A stretch of DNA of 64,000 bases from Comamonas sp. (GCA_031277805.1 JAITLR010000006.1:1-64000), one strand, 5' to 3'. Shown: positions 47,476 through 56,770, counted from the first letter of the stretch. The notes: generated by a model not told the origin, from the sequence alone. Numbers and translations: made by a program.

Positions 47476-48591
47476 ATGGCCACCACTGTCGACCAAGTCA
47501 CCCAGCGCCGCCGCGGCACGGGTCTCATCGCCCATGATCCCGCCCTCAGCGCCGGCGGCTATACGCTGATCGCCCCCCAGACCGCCAACGGCCATGTCTA
47601 CCTGATAGACAGCGAGGGCCGCGTGGCCCACGAATGGAAGCTGCCCGTGCGCGCAGGCCGCCACGCCGTGATCCTGCCCAATGGCAACCTGGGCTACAAC
47701 GGCAATCATCCGAACTCTCCCGATCTCTATGCGCCATGGTCCATGTGGCATGGCGGCGACTTCTACGAGGTCACGCCCGAAGGCGAGGTGGTCTGGCGCT
47801 ACCAGGACCCGGCCCATCACCACGACGCGCAATGGCTGCCCAACGGCCATCTGCTGTACGCGGCCTGCGCCCCCGTGCCTCAGGGCTTTGCCGAGCGCGT
47901 GCCCGGCGGCACGGCCCACGGCCCCCATGAAGTGATGTACGGCGACGTGATCCGCGAAGTCGACCGCTCGGGCCGGCTGGTCTGGGAATGGAAGGCCTGG
48001 GAGCACCTCGATCCCGAGGACTTCCCCATCCATCCGGGCTTCGGCCGCTACCACTGGCCCCTGGTCAACGGCCTGGGCGTCACGGCCGATGGCACCGTGC
48101 TCATGAGCCTGCGCACCACATCCGGCATCATCGGCGTGGACAAGGCCAGCGGCGCCGTGAAGCTGCACATTCCGCCATCGGTGGTCTCGCACCAGCATGC
48201 GCCGGCCCCCCTTCCCAACGGCCACATCCTGACCTTCGACAACGGCAACTTCCGCGAAGGCGCGCACGTGGCCTTCTCGCGGGTGCTGGAGATAGACCCG
48301 GCCACCCACGAGGTGACATGGAGCTACCAGGACGAGATGGTCAACGCCTTCTACACCGCCTTCATGGGCAACGCTCAGCGACTGTGGAACGGCAACACCC
48401 ACATTACCGAATCGGCCACCGGCCGCCTGTTCGAAGTCACGCAGCAAGGCGAGGTGGTCTGGGAATTCATCCTGCCCTGGTTCGGCGAGTACCCCGATGC
48501 CGCCGCCCGCCGCACGGGCCCTGGGCGCCTGAACACCGTGTTCCAGACCTTGCGCTACCACGCCGACCAGCTGCCCTGGCTGGCCCGCTGA
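47476..48591 (+). CDS. arylsulfotransferase-like beta-propeller protein
   Basis: A 371-aa protein of repeated strands that alternate WKLPVRAGRHAVILPNGNLG and EGEVVWRYQDPAHHHDAQWL units, as in the aryl-sulfate sulfotransferase propeller family. Conserved HHDAQWLPNGHLLY and HQHAPAPLPNGHILTFDNG may provide the active-site His. It is shorter than periplasmic AssT and shows no signal peptide (MATTVDQVTQRRR), so it is probably cytoplasmic. It is followed by a Bug protein 32 nt later. The exact reaction is not certain. Confidence 0.7.
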   Translation: MATTVDQVTQRRRGTGLIAHDPALSAGGYTLIAPQTANGHVYLIDSEGRVAHEWKLPVRAGRHAVILPNGNLGYNGNHPNSPDLYAPWSMWHGGDFYEVTPEGEVVWRYQDPAHHHDAQWLPNGHLLYAACAPVPQGFAERVPGGTAHGPHEVMYGDVIREVDRSGRLVWEWKAWEHLDPEDFPIHPGFGRYHWPLVNGLGVTADGTVLMSLRTTSGIIGVDKASGAVKLHIPPSVVSHQHAPAPLPNGHILTFDNGNFREGAHVAFSRVLEIDPATHEVTWSYQDEMVNAFYTAFMGNAQRLWNGNTHITESATGRLFEVTQQGEVVWEFILPWFGEYPDAAARRTGPGRLNTVFQTLRYHADQLPWLAR

Positions 48592-48623
48592 ACGCCGAAG
48601 CTCACAGAACAGAAAGCACCATC

Positions 48624-49628
48624 ATGCCGATACGACGCAGACAATTCGCCGCCTGGGCGCTGGGCGCGCCACTGCTGCCACAACTGCCGCTGACCGCCCG
48701 GGCCTCCGGCCCGGCCGCGCCATCCTGGCCGGCCCAGCCCCTGACGGTGGTCGTACCCTTCGCGCCTGGCGGTAGCGTGGACGTGGCCGCCAGGCTCGTC
48801 ATGCCGCGCCTGGCCGAACGGTTGCACCAGCCCGTGATCATCGAGAACACCGTTGGCGCCTCCGGCACGATTGCCACGCAGCGTGTCATCAAGGCCAAGG
48901 CCGACGGCTACACGCTGCTGTTCGGCGTGGCCAGCTCGGTACTGATCGCACCGTTGGTGTCGCCAGCCAGATTCCGCTATGACGGCCTGCGGGAACTGCA
49001 GCCCGTGGCGCCCGTGGCCTCCTCGGTCTTTGCCCTGGTCGCGCGCCCCGGACTTTCGGCCGGCAGCGCGGACGATCTGCTGCATCTGGCACGCCAGCAC
49101 CCGGGGCGGCTGACCTTCGGCACCGACGGTGTCGGTACCAGCCTGCACCTGACCGGCGAATTGATACAGCAACTGGCCGGTATCGATCTGGTGCATGTGC
49201 CCTACAAGTCCGGCCCGCAGGTGCTGACCGAGCTGGCAGGCGGGCAGATCGATCTGGCCGTGCTGCCCGTGGCCCTGGCCCAGCCCTTCATTCTGGAAGG
49301 CAAGGTCAGGGGGCTGGGCGTGACCTCACGCCAGCGCGTGGCCACCCTGCCGCAAACGCCCAGCCTGTCGGAGACGCCGCAGTTGCAGGCACTGGAGGTC
49401 GAAGCCTGGCAAGGGCTGCTGGTGCCGGCCCACACCGATGCCCGCATCGTCGACCGCCTGGCCCGGGAAACGGCAGCCGTGCTGGCCGAGGCGGACACGG
49501 CAAGAAAGCTGACGGAAGCCGGTTTCAAACCCATGCGCATGGCCCAACCGCAGTTCGCGGCCTATCTGGAGCAGGAGAAGAAGGTGCTGGAGAGCACCAT
49601 CCAGAAAGCGCGCATACGCACGGACTGA
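48624..49628 (+). CDS. Bug family tripartite tricarboxylate transporter binding protein
   Basis: Periplasmic solute-binding protein (334 aa) of the TctC/Bug family. Twin-arginine-like RRRQF signal (MPIRRRQFAAWALGAPLLPQ). WPAQPLTVVVPFAPGGSVDV and GASGTIATQRVIKAKADGYT are family hallmarks, and LVHVPYKSGPQVLTELAGGQ is the ligand-cleft loop. No TctA/TctB gene is adjacent, as is usual for Bug proteins. Its ligand may be linked to the sulfotransferase-like gene before it. Confidence 0.88.
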   Translation: MPIRRRQFAAWALGAPLLPQLPLTARASGPAAPSWPAQPLTVVVPFAPGGSVDVAARLVMPRLAERLHQPVIIENTVGASGTIATQRVIKAKADGYTLLFGVASSVLIAPLVSPARFRYDGLRELQPVAPVASSVFALVARPGLSAGSADDLLHLARQHPGRLTFGTDGVGTSLHLTGELIQQLAGIDLVHVPYKSGPQVLTELAGGQIDLAVLPVALAQPFILEGKVRGLGVTSRQRVATLPQTPSLSETPQLQALEVEAWQGLLVPAHTDARIVDRLARETAAVLAEADTARKLTEAGFKPMRMAQPQFAAYLEQEKKVLESTIQKARIRTD

Positions 49629-49646
49629 ATCACAGTCCCGCTCCAA

Positions 49647-49775
49647 TCATTCGATCTGGATGCATTTTTGCGCGATGGACTCGCCGTGGACCTTGGAGTC
49701 GTTGGGTACGCCCTGCCGATCTTCACGGCCCGGCATCCACCTCAGACATAGCCTGGGCGCCAGCATCTCGTACGC
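49647..49775 (-). pseudogene. orphan C-terminal coding remnant (weak)
   Basis: On the minus strand an open frame of about 42 codons ends QIE-stop at 49647 and reads VPNDSKVHGESIAQKCIQIE at its end. It is preceded by a stop codon and has no start. It looks like the tail of a lost gene, but I cannot name it, and it may be chance. The rest of 49629-49865 shows nothing else. Confidence 0.25.
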
Positions 49776-49865
49776 ACTTCACGCGAGGTCTAGCCGCCCC
49801 AGTAGTAGCTCGTAAACTACTGTCCTGCACCATACCGATACAACGACGACGGGACGGGATCAGGC

Positions 49866-51044
49866 ATGAACAACGAACTACTGCACCAGTTCAGTGCCAC
49901 GGTGGAAGCCATTCAGGCTGCGGCGCTGCGCCCCGAGGCCTGGACACAGGCCATGCACAGTATCGCCAGGCTCATGCGAGCCCCCAGAGCCTTGCTATTC
50001 ACCCCTGCCCTCGCTCCGCAATCAGGCGGTTTTGTGATGGCACATGAAGTTTCCGAACCTTTTCTCATCGAATGGAGCAGTCGCTATCTGGTGCATGACA
50101 TCTGGACGCAGCGGGCCATGGAGCAGGGCCAGATACGCGATGGCAACGTAGCCTTTGGCCAGGAACTGGTGCCTGACACCGAGTTCGTTCAAAGCATCTT
50201 CTATCGTGAATTTCTCTCGCGCCAGGACATCCGCAAGCTATGCACCGGCATCGTCTTCGCAGGACGGGATCATCCGAATCTCCCTCTCACCGTCTGCTCC
50301 GTCTTCCGTAGCAGTCAGTGTCCTGATTTCGAGGAAAACGACCGCAATCTGCACACACTGATTGCCCGTCACCTTTCCCTGGCCGTAGGCACGATGCTGC
50401 GACTTCGCGATGCACAGTTCCAGTTGGCCACCAGCCTGCAAGCGCTAGACCGCCTGAGCAGCGCAATACTGCTGTTGGGTCAGCGCGGTCAAGTGCTGTT
50501 CGCCAACCGGGAAGCCCTGGCGCTGCTGAGCCGGTCAGCCGGGCTGACACTGCGCAGCGGTAATCCAGCACGCGACGGCATGGGCTGGCTGCAAGCCGAT
50601 AACCTGGGCGTTCAAGGGGCACTGGACGCGGCCATACGAACCGCCCTGAACAACAATCCCTTGCACCCTACACATTTCGCCCAGGGGCTGCGTGTCCCCC
50701 GTTCATCGTCCGCAGACGACTTGCTGGTGCAAATCGTGCCAGCCATGGATATGCAATCACTATGGGGATCGGCCCAGCCTTGCGCCATGGTCTTCATCAT
50801 CGATCCCCCTCAAATGCCCAGCCTCGACGCAGCACTGCTGCAGCACCTCTACCGGATCAGTGCTGCTGAGTGCCGCGTGGCACAGGCGCTGCTGCATGGT
50901 CAGACACTGCAGGAGATCGCCGAGCGGCTTCATCTGGGCGAGAACACCGTCAAGTCCCATCTGAAGCAGCTCTTTGCCAAGACCGGGACTCATCGCCAAC
51001 CCCAACTCATCCAGCTGCTCCTGAAACTGTCCCATGCTCGCTAA
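49866..51044 (+). CDS. LuxR family transcriptional regulator (orphan)
   Basis: A 392-aa regulator with the same layout as the one at 25929-27077. The C-terminus YRISAAECRVAQALLHGQTL plus QEIAERLHLGENTVKSHLKQ is the LuxR helix-turn-helix. The N-terminal 300 residues are a sensor with a middle PAS-like part (LSSAILLLGQRGQVLFANRE). It stops 100 nt before the 704-aa lipoprotein gene in the same direction. Confidence 0.82.
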   Translation: MNNELLHQFSATVEAIQAAALRPEAWTQAMHSIARLMRAPRALLFTPALAPQSGGFVMAHEVSEPFLIEWSSRYLVHDIWTQRAMEQGQIRDGNVAFGQELVPDTEFVQSIFYREFLSRQDIRKLCTGIVFAGRDHPNLPLTVCSVFRSSQCPDFEENDRNLHTLIARHLSLAVGTMLRLRDAQFQLATSLQALDRLSSAILLLGQRGQVLFANREALALLSRSAGLTLRSGNPARDGMGWLQADNLGVQGALDAAIRTALNNNPLHPTHFAQGLRVPRSSSADDLLVQIVPAMDMQSLWGSAQPCAMVFIIDPPQMPSLDAALLQHLYRISAAECRVAQALLHGQTLQEIAERLHLGENTVKSHLKQLFAKTGTHRQPQLIQLLLKLSHAR

Positions 51045-51060
51045 CCCGAGGCGAGCTCAC

Positions 51061-51080
51061 AATCACCCGAACAGGTGATT
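51061..51080. promoter_or_regulatory. 20-bp dyad upstream of lipoprotein gene
   Basis: AATCACC-CGAACA-GGTGATT is a perfect inverted repeat with a 6-nt spacer, 65 bp before the lipoprotein start. Its 20-bp size is like a LuxR box. It may be the operator of the adjacent LuxR regulator. Confidence 0.45.
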
Positions 51081-51144
51081 CCTGCCATTCCGGCGATCGC
51101 TAACGTGTAACCCGTTCTCACACAAATCCACGGAACGACACATT

Positions 51145-53259
51145 ATGCGAACCTCTTCACGATATGTACTCACCAGCGTCTGCATCGCCGCTCTGACGGC
51201 CTGCGGTGGCGGCGGCGGCTCAGGCTCTTCCGCCCCCGACAACGGCTCGAATACAGCCAAGGACGCCACTGTCCAGACCTTCAACATCGGTGGAGCAGCA
51301 TTCACCGGCGCCACGGTCACGGTCACTGACGCCACCGGCAAGGAGGTCGGCACCTGCGGCCCGGTCAAGGACGATGGCAAGTGCGACATCACCATTCCCG
51401 CTTCGGCCAACGCAAAGGCTCCGCTGATCATAGTCGCCAGTCGTACCGTCAACGGTGAGGCCGAGCGCCTGGTAAGCATGCTTGGCGACGTCACCAGCAC
51501 CGAGGTCAAGGTCACCCCCATCACCACGCTCATCGCCGCGCTGCTCAGCCCCTCCGGCAATCCAGGCAACCTCGCTTCGGAAGTTGCTGGCGGCACGGCC
51601 GTCGTGACCCCCGCCGCCATTCAGGCTCAGGCAGACAAGGTGCAGACTATCCTCGCACCACTGCTGGAAGCCGCTGGCGTGAAGAACGAAAACCCGCTTG
51701 CGGGCGGCTTCGTCCCCGATGGTACGGGCTACGACCGGCTGCTGGATGCGCTGCTGGTTACCATCACGCCCGCCAGTGCCACAGCCAGCAATATCGAGGT
51801 GGCCGTGCGCGGAACGGACAAGGTCAGCACTTTCACCAGCCAGGACAGTGCGCCACCAGCGCTACAGGCAGTAGACACTGCGACCCTGCCCAAAGAAGGT
51901 ATGTCCCTCAAGATCACGGCATTCCTCAAGCAGATGACGGACTGCTACGCACTGCCCATCGACCAGCGCGTGAGCGTGCCGGTGAACAACAACGGTAATG
52001 CCACCGGCGATGCCAGCGCGGTATCCGCTCCCGCCTGCAAGGCCGTCTTCTCGGGAGAGGATCCTGTCGCCTACCTCAGCAACGGCTCGCGCGTCGGGCG
52101 TGATGCCAGCAACAACGGCTCCTTCGCAGGCATGTTCCGCACCGGGGCCACCCGCGTGAAATTCGACATGGGCGCCTATGAGTTCACGCGCGCCAACGGC
52201 GATCTGGTGATCTCCTACCGCAACGTCGATACGCAAGGGGTCGAGGCTTTCGATCAAATCGTCGTGCGCGAGGACAATGACGGCAAGTTGCGCGCCATCG
52301 GCAACCAGTACCAATACTCCGGAGGCGTGAATGCGTATCACCAGTTGCGCATGTTCCCCACACTCAACCAGTTGGGCTACAGCTACTACAGCACCGGCTA
52401 TTCCCTGAACGTGAACAACGAGACGGAAGCCGGACAACTTAAATTCGACCGAGTAGAAGTGAGCGCCCCGGACGGCACGACTCTGACGCTCTGGCCTGAT
52501 GTAGGCTATACCAGCCTGAACTTCAAGCGCGCCGACGGTCGAGTCTCCGGTACCAGTTTCCTTCGGCTGGCCACGTCCTATATGGCCACTCCGCCCAGCT
52601 CACTCCAACCTCAGGATTTCGAGCCCAGCATGAAGTTTGCGAAGCCCGCATTCACAGAGGAGCAACTGACTCAGGCCACAACCCAGGGCGTGTGGACCTT
52701 CCGCTACTTTCTGCGCGGCAACACAGGCTCCACATCGGATGCCACGCAGACCTACCGTACCCGTGCCCGCGCCCTGACACTGAGCGAACTCAAGCAAAAA
52801 AGCTTTGCGGAACTCAGCAACCAATTCAAGACCGAGGCTTTCGCCGACGCTGTCCCCGATCTCCCTGGCAATGGAGCCAAGGCAGGGACCCTGCCCATGT
52901 ATTCCGCCGCTGATGGTCCTCAGCCAGCGCTCATTACCGTGGACGGCGGCGGCGACGCCTGGACTGTACCCACCAGTGCAATGCCGCCCACACGTGTCAC
53001 TCTGTTCGGCTCCTGGTTCGGCAACACGCGCACTGGTTTCAATCACACAACACGCGTGGCACCAACCGCCCGCACTGCCACCATCACCTGCACGCCTTTC
53101 ATTGGAGGCAGCAGCAATGGCACCGACCCGTGTGCAGCTGGCAGCGCTGGAGCCTATGGTCAGAACGCCTATGCCACCGACCTCCAGTTGAACGGCACGG
53201 CCAAGGATGGCCGCGTATTCAGCTCGCACTATGCGACCTACAAATTGATCCTGAACTGA
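51145..53259 (+). CDS. large lipoprotein of unknown function (704 aa)
   Basis: Lipobox ALTAC at residue 20, then a flexible GGGGGSGSS stretch. The N-terminal domain (about 40-110) resembles a carboxypeptidase-regulatory-like or big beta domain (FNIGGAAFTGATVTVTDATG). The middle has a helical insertion (MSLKITAFLKQMTDCYALPI). The C-terminal half is beta-rich (GAYEFTRANGDLVISYRNVD; RVTLFGSWFGNTRTGFNHTT). No catalytic motif seen. Probably outer-membrane anchored and periplasmic or surface-exposed. Family not recognised. Confidence 0.7.
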   Translation: MRTSSRYVLTSVCIAALTACGGGGGSGSSAPDNGSNTAKDATVQTFNIGGAAFTGATVTVTDATGKEVGTCGPVKDDGKCDITIPASANAKAPLIIVASRTVNGEAERLVSMLGDVTSTEVKVTPITTLIAALLSPSGNPGNLASEVAGGTAVVTPAAIQAQADKVQTILAPLLEAAGVKNENPLAGGFVPDGTGYDRLLDALLVTITPASATASNIEVAVRGTDKVSTFTSQDSAPPALQAVDTATLPKEGMSLKITAFLKQMTDCYALPIDQRVSVPVNNNGNATGDASAVSAPACKAVFSGEDPVAYLSNGSRVGRDASNNGSFAGMFRTGATRVKFDMGAYEFTRANGDLVISYRNVDTQGVEAFDQIVVREDNDGKLRAIGNQYQYSGGVNAYHQLRMFPTLNQLGYSYYSTGYSLNVNNETEAGQLKFDRVEVSAPDGTTLTLWPDVGYTSLNFKRADGRVSGTSFLRLATSYMATPPSSLQPQDFEPSMKFAKPAFTEEQLTQATTQGVWTFRYFLRGNTGSTSDATQTYRTRARALTLSELKQKSFAELSNQFKTEAFADAVPDLPGNGAKAGTLPMYSAADGPQPALITVDGGGDAWTVPTSAMPPTRVTLFGSWFGNTRTGFNHTTRVAPTARTATITCTPFIGGSSNGTDPCAAGSAGAYGQNAYATDLQLNGTAKDGRVFSSHYATYKLILN

Positions 53260-53280
53260 GCGCCTAGCCCAACGCTCCCC

Positions 53281-53313
53281 GAAAAGCCCGCAACTGCGGG
53301 CTTTTCATTTTTG
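53281..53313. terminator. bidirectional terminator
   Basis: GAAAAGCCCGCA, AC, TGCGGGCTTTTC then ATTTTTG. It separates the lipoprotein gene from the convergent zinc-ribbon gene. Confidence 0.85.
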
Positions 53314-53329
53314 TAAGGGTTGCAACGCA

Positions 53330-54391
53330 CTACGCCTTGGTCTGCCCCTCGGAGGCACCCGCCGCCGGCGTGCCGCAGGCATGGCAAAAGCGCGAGAAGG
53401 CGCTCTTGCGCGTTTGGCAATGGCCACAGTGGTCGAACAGGCCGATGCCGCAGTGCGGACAGAAGTCGATCTCGGTGTTCTTGAGGTCTACCGGACGCTC
53501 GCAGCCCGGGCACACGCTCTTGGACAGCCGCTCCAGCGCCACGTCGTAGCTGAGTTCCTCACGGCGCTGCACTTCGGGCATGGCCTCGCGCTGCTTTTGC
53601 TTTTCCAGATAGCGATTGAGCGCAATGATGGCGTATCGGCCCAGCAGCACCGTGACCACGATGCCCACGATGTAGCGCACATAGCCGCCGTAATCGGGCA
53701 GGTAGGGGACCAGTTCCACAAAGAAGGCGAACAGCGCGAAGAAGATGAAGCCCCAGACAAAAGGCCACCAGGTACTCTTGCGCTGCCTGACAAACAACCA
53801 ACCCGCAACCACCAGCAAGGGCAAGGTGATCGCCAGGCGGTAGAGGAAGACACGCAGTTCGCTGGCACGCATGGCCGATTGCCACTGCGGGTATGCCGCA
53901 TCACGCAGCTGGCTCATCTCCACTTCCGCGTTAGAGACCGCCTGCGAAGCTTCCAGATTGGTCTGCTCCTGCTTTTCCAGCTCCTCGCGGGCCTTGTTTT
54001 CGGCCTGTTTGATGGCATCAAGTGCCTTGGTGCGGGCCAGCAGTTCCGCATCCTGCTCGGGCCGCTCGGTCGCGCGGCGCGTGGACACCCAGTTCTCGAA
54101 CGTGTCGCGCGCGGACTGATAGCGAGCTCTTTCGGCATCGTATTTGAGCTGCGCCTTGTCACGCTCCCGCCCCGTCTGATGGGCCAGAGCCTGCGCCTTG
54201 TTGATTGCCGCCTGCACACGCTGTGCATCGGCATCGGGAATGAAATGCTCAATCTCCAGCGCCGTATTGGGCTGCGGCAGATTGCCGACAACCAGGCTGC
54301 CCAGTCCGATCAGAAAAAAGGCAAAGGCCGCAGCCACCAGCCACAGGCCGCGGCGAAACCATTTTTCCGGCAATCGCAGGGATTTACTCAT
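53330..54391 (-). CDS. membrane protein with coiled coil and C-terminal zinc ribbons
   Basis: A 353-aa inner-membrane protein. One helix near residue 20 (LWLVAAAFAFFLIGLGSLVV), then a charged coiled coil (about 50-165, QALAHQTGRERDKAQLKYDA), three further helices (about 180-265), and a cytoplasmic tail with CPGC, CPHC, CGHC and CHAC pairs forming two zinc ribbons. ATG 54391 has AGGAG upstream. No family recognised. It heads away from the DUF2145 gene pair, 71 nt downstream of it. Confidence 0.65.
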   Translation of the reverse strand: MSKSLRLPEKWFRRGLWLVAAAFAFFLIGLGSLVVGNLPQPNTALEIEHFIPDADAQRVQAAINKAQALAHQTGRERDKAQLKYDAERARYQSARDTFENWVSTRRATERPEQDAELLARTKALDAIKQAENKAREELEKQEQTNLEASQAVSNAEVEMSQLRDAAYPQWQSAMRASELRVFLYRLAITLPLLVVAGWLFVRQRKSTWWPFVWGFIFFALFAFFVELVPYLPDYGGYVRYIVGIVVTVLLGRYAIIALNRYLEKQKQREAMPEVQRREELSYDVALERLSKSVCPGCERPVDLKNTEIDFCPHCGIGLFDHCGHCQTRKSAFSRFCHACGTPAAGASEGQTKA

Positions 54392-54462
54392 ATTCAATCA
54401 CTCCTCAATCCATAGCTGAAAGCGCATGTATCCAATGCGCTAGAGGCTGGGTTTCTTCAAAT

Positions 54463-55311
54463 TCAGCGGACTTCCCGCACCTCGGATGCCAGCTGCGCCC
54501 TCTGCAGCCAGCGGGTCACGGAATCCACGGTCACCGTTTCGATTCGGCTGGCATAGCGCTTGTCATTGGGATGGTCGTCGAATGCAATATTGGCCGCAGT
54601 CATGCGACCGCCAAGCCTGGAGAACGCGCGAATAATCAGCACACCGGGTTCATAGCCCTGGCTTTGCAGCCAGCTCTGGGCCTGCGCCCGATTCTGGATG
54701 CTGGCGGGGCTCATCGCCGCGGCCAGTGTCTCCGTCGCCCACTGGTTGGACTGCTGATATTTCTGCCCCCAGGCATAACTGACCATGCTGTAGGGCTCGT
54801 TTTGCAGACGCAGCACCGTAGGCTGGGTCAGAAAACTCCACAGCGCCTTCTGCACGGCTGGCGAGGGAATCTGAATACCGGCCGTATAGCTCCACATATC
54901 GTCGAGGAAGAACTCACCCAGGCCCTGGCGATAGACATGACCACCTGCCGTGCCACACTCATTGAGCTTGTGCGCCACACGCCATATTCCCTCAGGGGTG
55001 CGATAGGCCCAGCCGTAATGGGAATATTTGAGATCGTACTTGCTCAGGTCCTGGCCTTCTCGCGCCAACAGCACGACCTGGGTGCCGTTCTTCTTGTATT
55101 CGGCATCCAGTGCCTTGGCGGTGTTCAGCGCCAGATTCAAGCCCTTGCTCATGGTCTCGGCCGTCAAGGGCTTGTTCTCGCAGCTCCGACCTGCATGGGC
55201 CGAGCCGGTCCATGCAACCAGGGTAGCCCCCAGCACCAGCAAAGCGGTACGGGACAAAGACTGGTGGCGGTTCTGCGCGGGCAGCATGGCATGCACGGCG
55301 GGATGTTTCAT
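54463..55311 (-). CDS. DUF2145 family exported protein
   Basis: A 282-aa protein with signal peptide ending GSAHA-G. VVLLAREGQDLSKYDLKYSH and YGWAYRTPEGIWRVAHKLNE match the DUF2145 family, whose His and Cys residues recall papain/NlpC-like peptidases. SRLGGRMTAANIAFDDHPND is a second conserved block. Function unknown. It overlaps in direction with the next small gene, 14 nt away, so they are an operon. Confidence 0.75.
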   Translation of the reverse strand: MKHPAVHAMLPAQNRHQSLSRTALLVLGATLVAWTGSAHAGRSCENKPLTAETMSKGLNLALNTAKALDAEYKKNGTQVVLLAREGQDLSKYDLKYSHYGWAYRTPEGIWRVAHKLNECGTAGGHVYRQGLGEFFLDDMWSYTAGIQIPSPAVQKALWSFLTQPTVLRLQNEPYSMVSYAWGQKYQQSNQWATETLAAAMSPASIQNRAQAQSWLQSQGYEPGVLIIRAFSRLGGRMTAANIAFDDHPNDKRYASRIETVTVDSVTRWLQRAQLASEVREVR

Positions 55312-55325
55312 GGCGACCTCCGCGT

Positions 55326-55790
55326 TTACAGACGTTCGTTGTGCATCAGCGCCTTGCCGATTTCATTGGGAATGAAAGCCAGCACCTTGCCTGCAGCGGA
55401 AAGAATCACGCCGGCACCGATCACACTGGTCTGCACCACCGTACCTACGCCCACCGACAATGCGCCAGCCGCCTGCCCCGAAACCTTGACCACGGCAGAA
55501 GTTCCATCCGCCACATTCTTGAGCACATAACTCACGCCTTCGGCGCTGGATTCCACCGCCTCAATCACCACAGAGGCGCCAGCAGCAGACAGGAAAAGGG
55601 GAATAGCCACGGCATGCTCCGATCCTCCACCGGAGGCTGCAGCGACCACCGATGCCACGGGCAGAGCCGACAGCACCAGAGAAGCCTCGCTTTGTGCATG
55701 AGCACTACCGCCGCCCAGCAATGCACAGGCCATGCCAAACGCACACAGACTGTTGCGCAAAGGGCGGATCAGGGTCGAGGTTGAAATCAC
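55326..55790 (-). CDS. small exported protein upstream of DUF2145
   Basis: A 154-aa protein. A GTG start at 55790 with GGGAG 6 nt upstream gives the signal peptide (LRNSLCAFGMACALLGGGSA, cut at AHA-Q). The track start at 55823 is a GTG without a good RBS. The mature part is a run of small residues (VASVVAAASGGGSEHAVAIP and ALSVGVGTVVQTSVIGAGVI) that may form amphipathic or membrane segments. Function unknown. Confidence 0.6.
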   Translation of the reverse strand: MISTSTLIRPLRNSLCAFGMACALLGGGSAHAQSEASLVLSALPVASVVAAASGGGSEHAVAIPLFLSAAGASVVIEAVESSAEGVSYVLKNVADGTSAVVKVSGQAAGALSVGVGTVVQTSVIGAGVILSAAGKVLAFIPNEIGKALMHNERL

Positions 55791-55994
55791 TGAAGGCTCC
55801 CGGTTGTTGTTGAAATCTGTCACCGCCTTGTTGCGGCAACAGATGAATCATCGATGCCCCCACAGCAAAGCACATGGTGTTTTGTCAAAATCAGCGTGTT
55901 GCTGCGCTTGCAGTATCTTGAATCGATACTTTGTTGTGGGCTGACGCCAGGGCAACATCTTGCCTCGATCCACGGCCCATCACTATCAACCATC

Positions 55995-56744
55995 ATGAAC
56001 CCCATCATGCGGACCTTTACCTGCGGCCCTGCACTGGCTGTCGCCGCAGCCCTGACCTTGGGCACCAGCAACGGCTGGGCCCAGGACGATATCGCCCTGG
56101 CATTCTCGAAGATGAGCACCGGCCCCTTGCCCGCCCCTTGGCACTTTGCCACCTTGCCCGGCAAAAACGCCACCGAGTTCACCGTGGCCGAGGTTGACGG
56201 CCAGCATGTGCTGCGCGTCGCCACCCAGGATGCCTATGGCAATATGGTTCATACCCTGCACCAGCCGCCTTCGGCCAGCCCGCAGCTGCAGTGGCGCTGG
56301 CGTGTCGACCACCTGGTGGAAAAGGCCGATATCAGCCGCAAGGCGGGCGACGACTCAGCACTCAAGCTCTGCGTGTCTTTTGACTTTGACAAATCACAGC
56401 TGGGCCTGGGCGAACGCACCAAACTGCGCCTGGGCAAGATCAGCACGGGAGAAGACATTCCAGCAGAAACGCTTTGCTATGTCTGGGACAACAAGCAGGC
56501 CATTGGTAGCACCCAGCACAATGCGTTCACCCATCGTATGCGTTACATCGTGCTGCAAAGCGGCGAGCAGCACCTGGGCCAATGGGTGACGGAGCAGCGC
56601 AATCTGGCGGCCGATTATGCCCAGATCTTTGGTGATGAATCCAGCGCCATGCCCATGCTGATCGGCATCACCATCTCCGCCGATTCGGACAACACCCACG
56701 GCAGTGGTCTGGCCTATATGGGTGACATCCATCTGCAGCCTTAA
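55995..56744 (+). CDS. DUF3047 family exported protein
   Basis: A 249-aa secreted protein. Signal peptide ends GWAQ. APWHFATLPGKNATEFTVAE and LQWRWRVDHLVEKADISRKA, then DDSALKLCVSFDFDK, YVWDNKQAIGSTQHNAFTHR and YIVLQSGEQHLGQWVTEQRN define DUF3047. Likely periplasmic beta-sandwich; role unknown. Start MNPIMRTFT at 55995 is chosen. Divergent from the DUF2145 pair. Confidence 0.78.
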   Translation: MNPIMRTFTCGPALAVAAALTLGTSNGWAQDDIALAFSKMSTGPLPAPWHFATLPGKNATEFTVAEVDGQHVLRVATQDAYGNMVHTLHQPPSASPQLQWRWRVDHLVEKADISRKAGDDSALKLCVSFDFDKSQLGLGERTKLRLGKISTGEDIPAETLCYVWDNKQAIGSTQHNAFTHRMRYIVLQSGEQHLGQWVTEQRNLAADYAQIFGDESSAMPMLIGITISADSDNTHGSGLAYMGDIHLQP

Positions 56745-56770
56745 GAGCGTGTTTACGATCTCAGGGCCTT

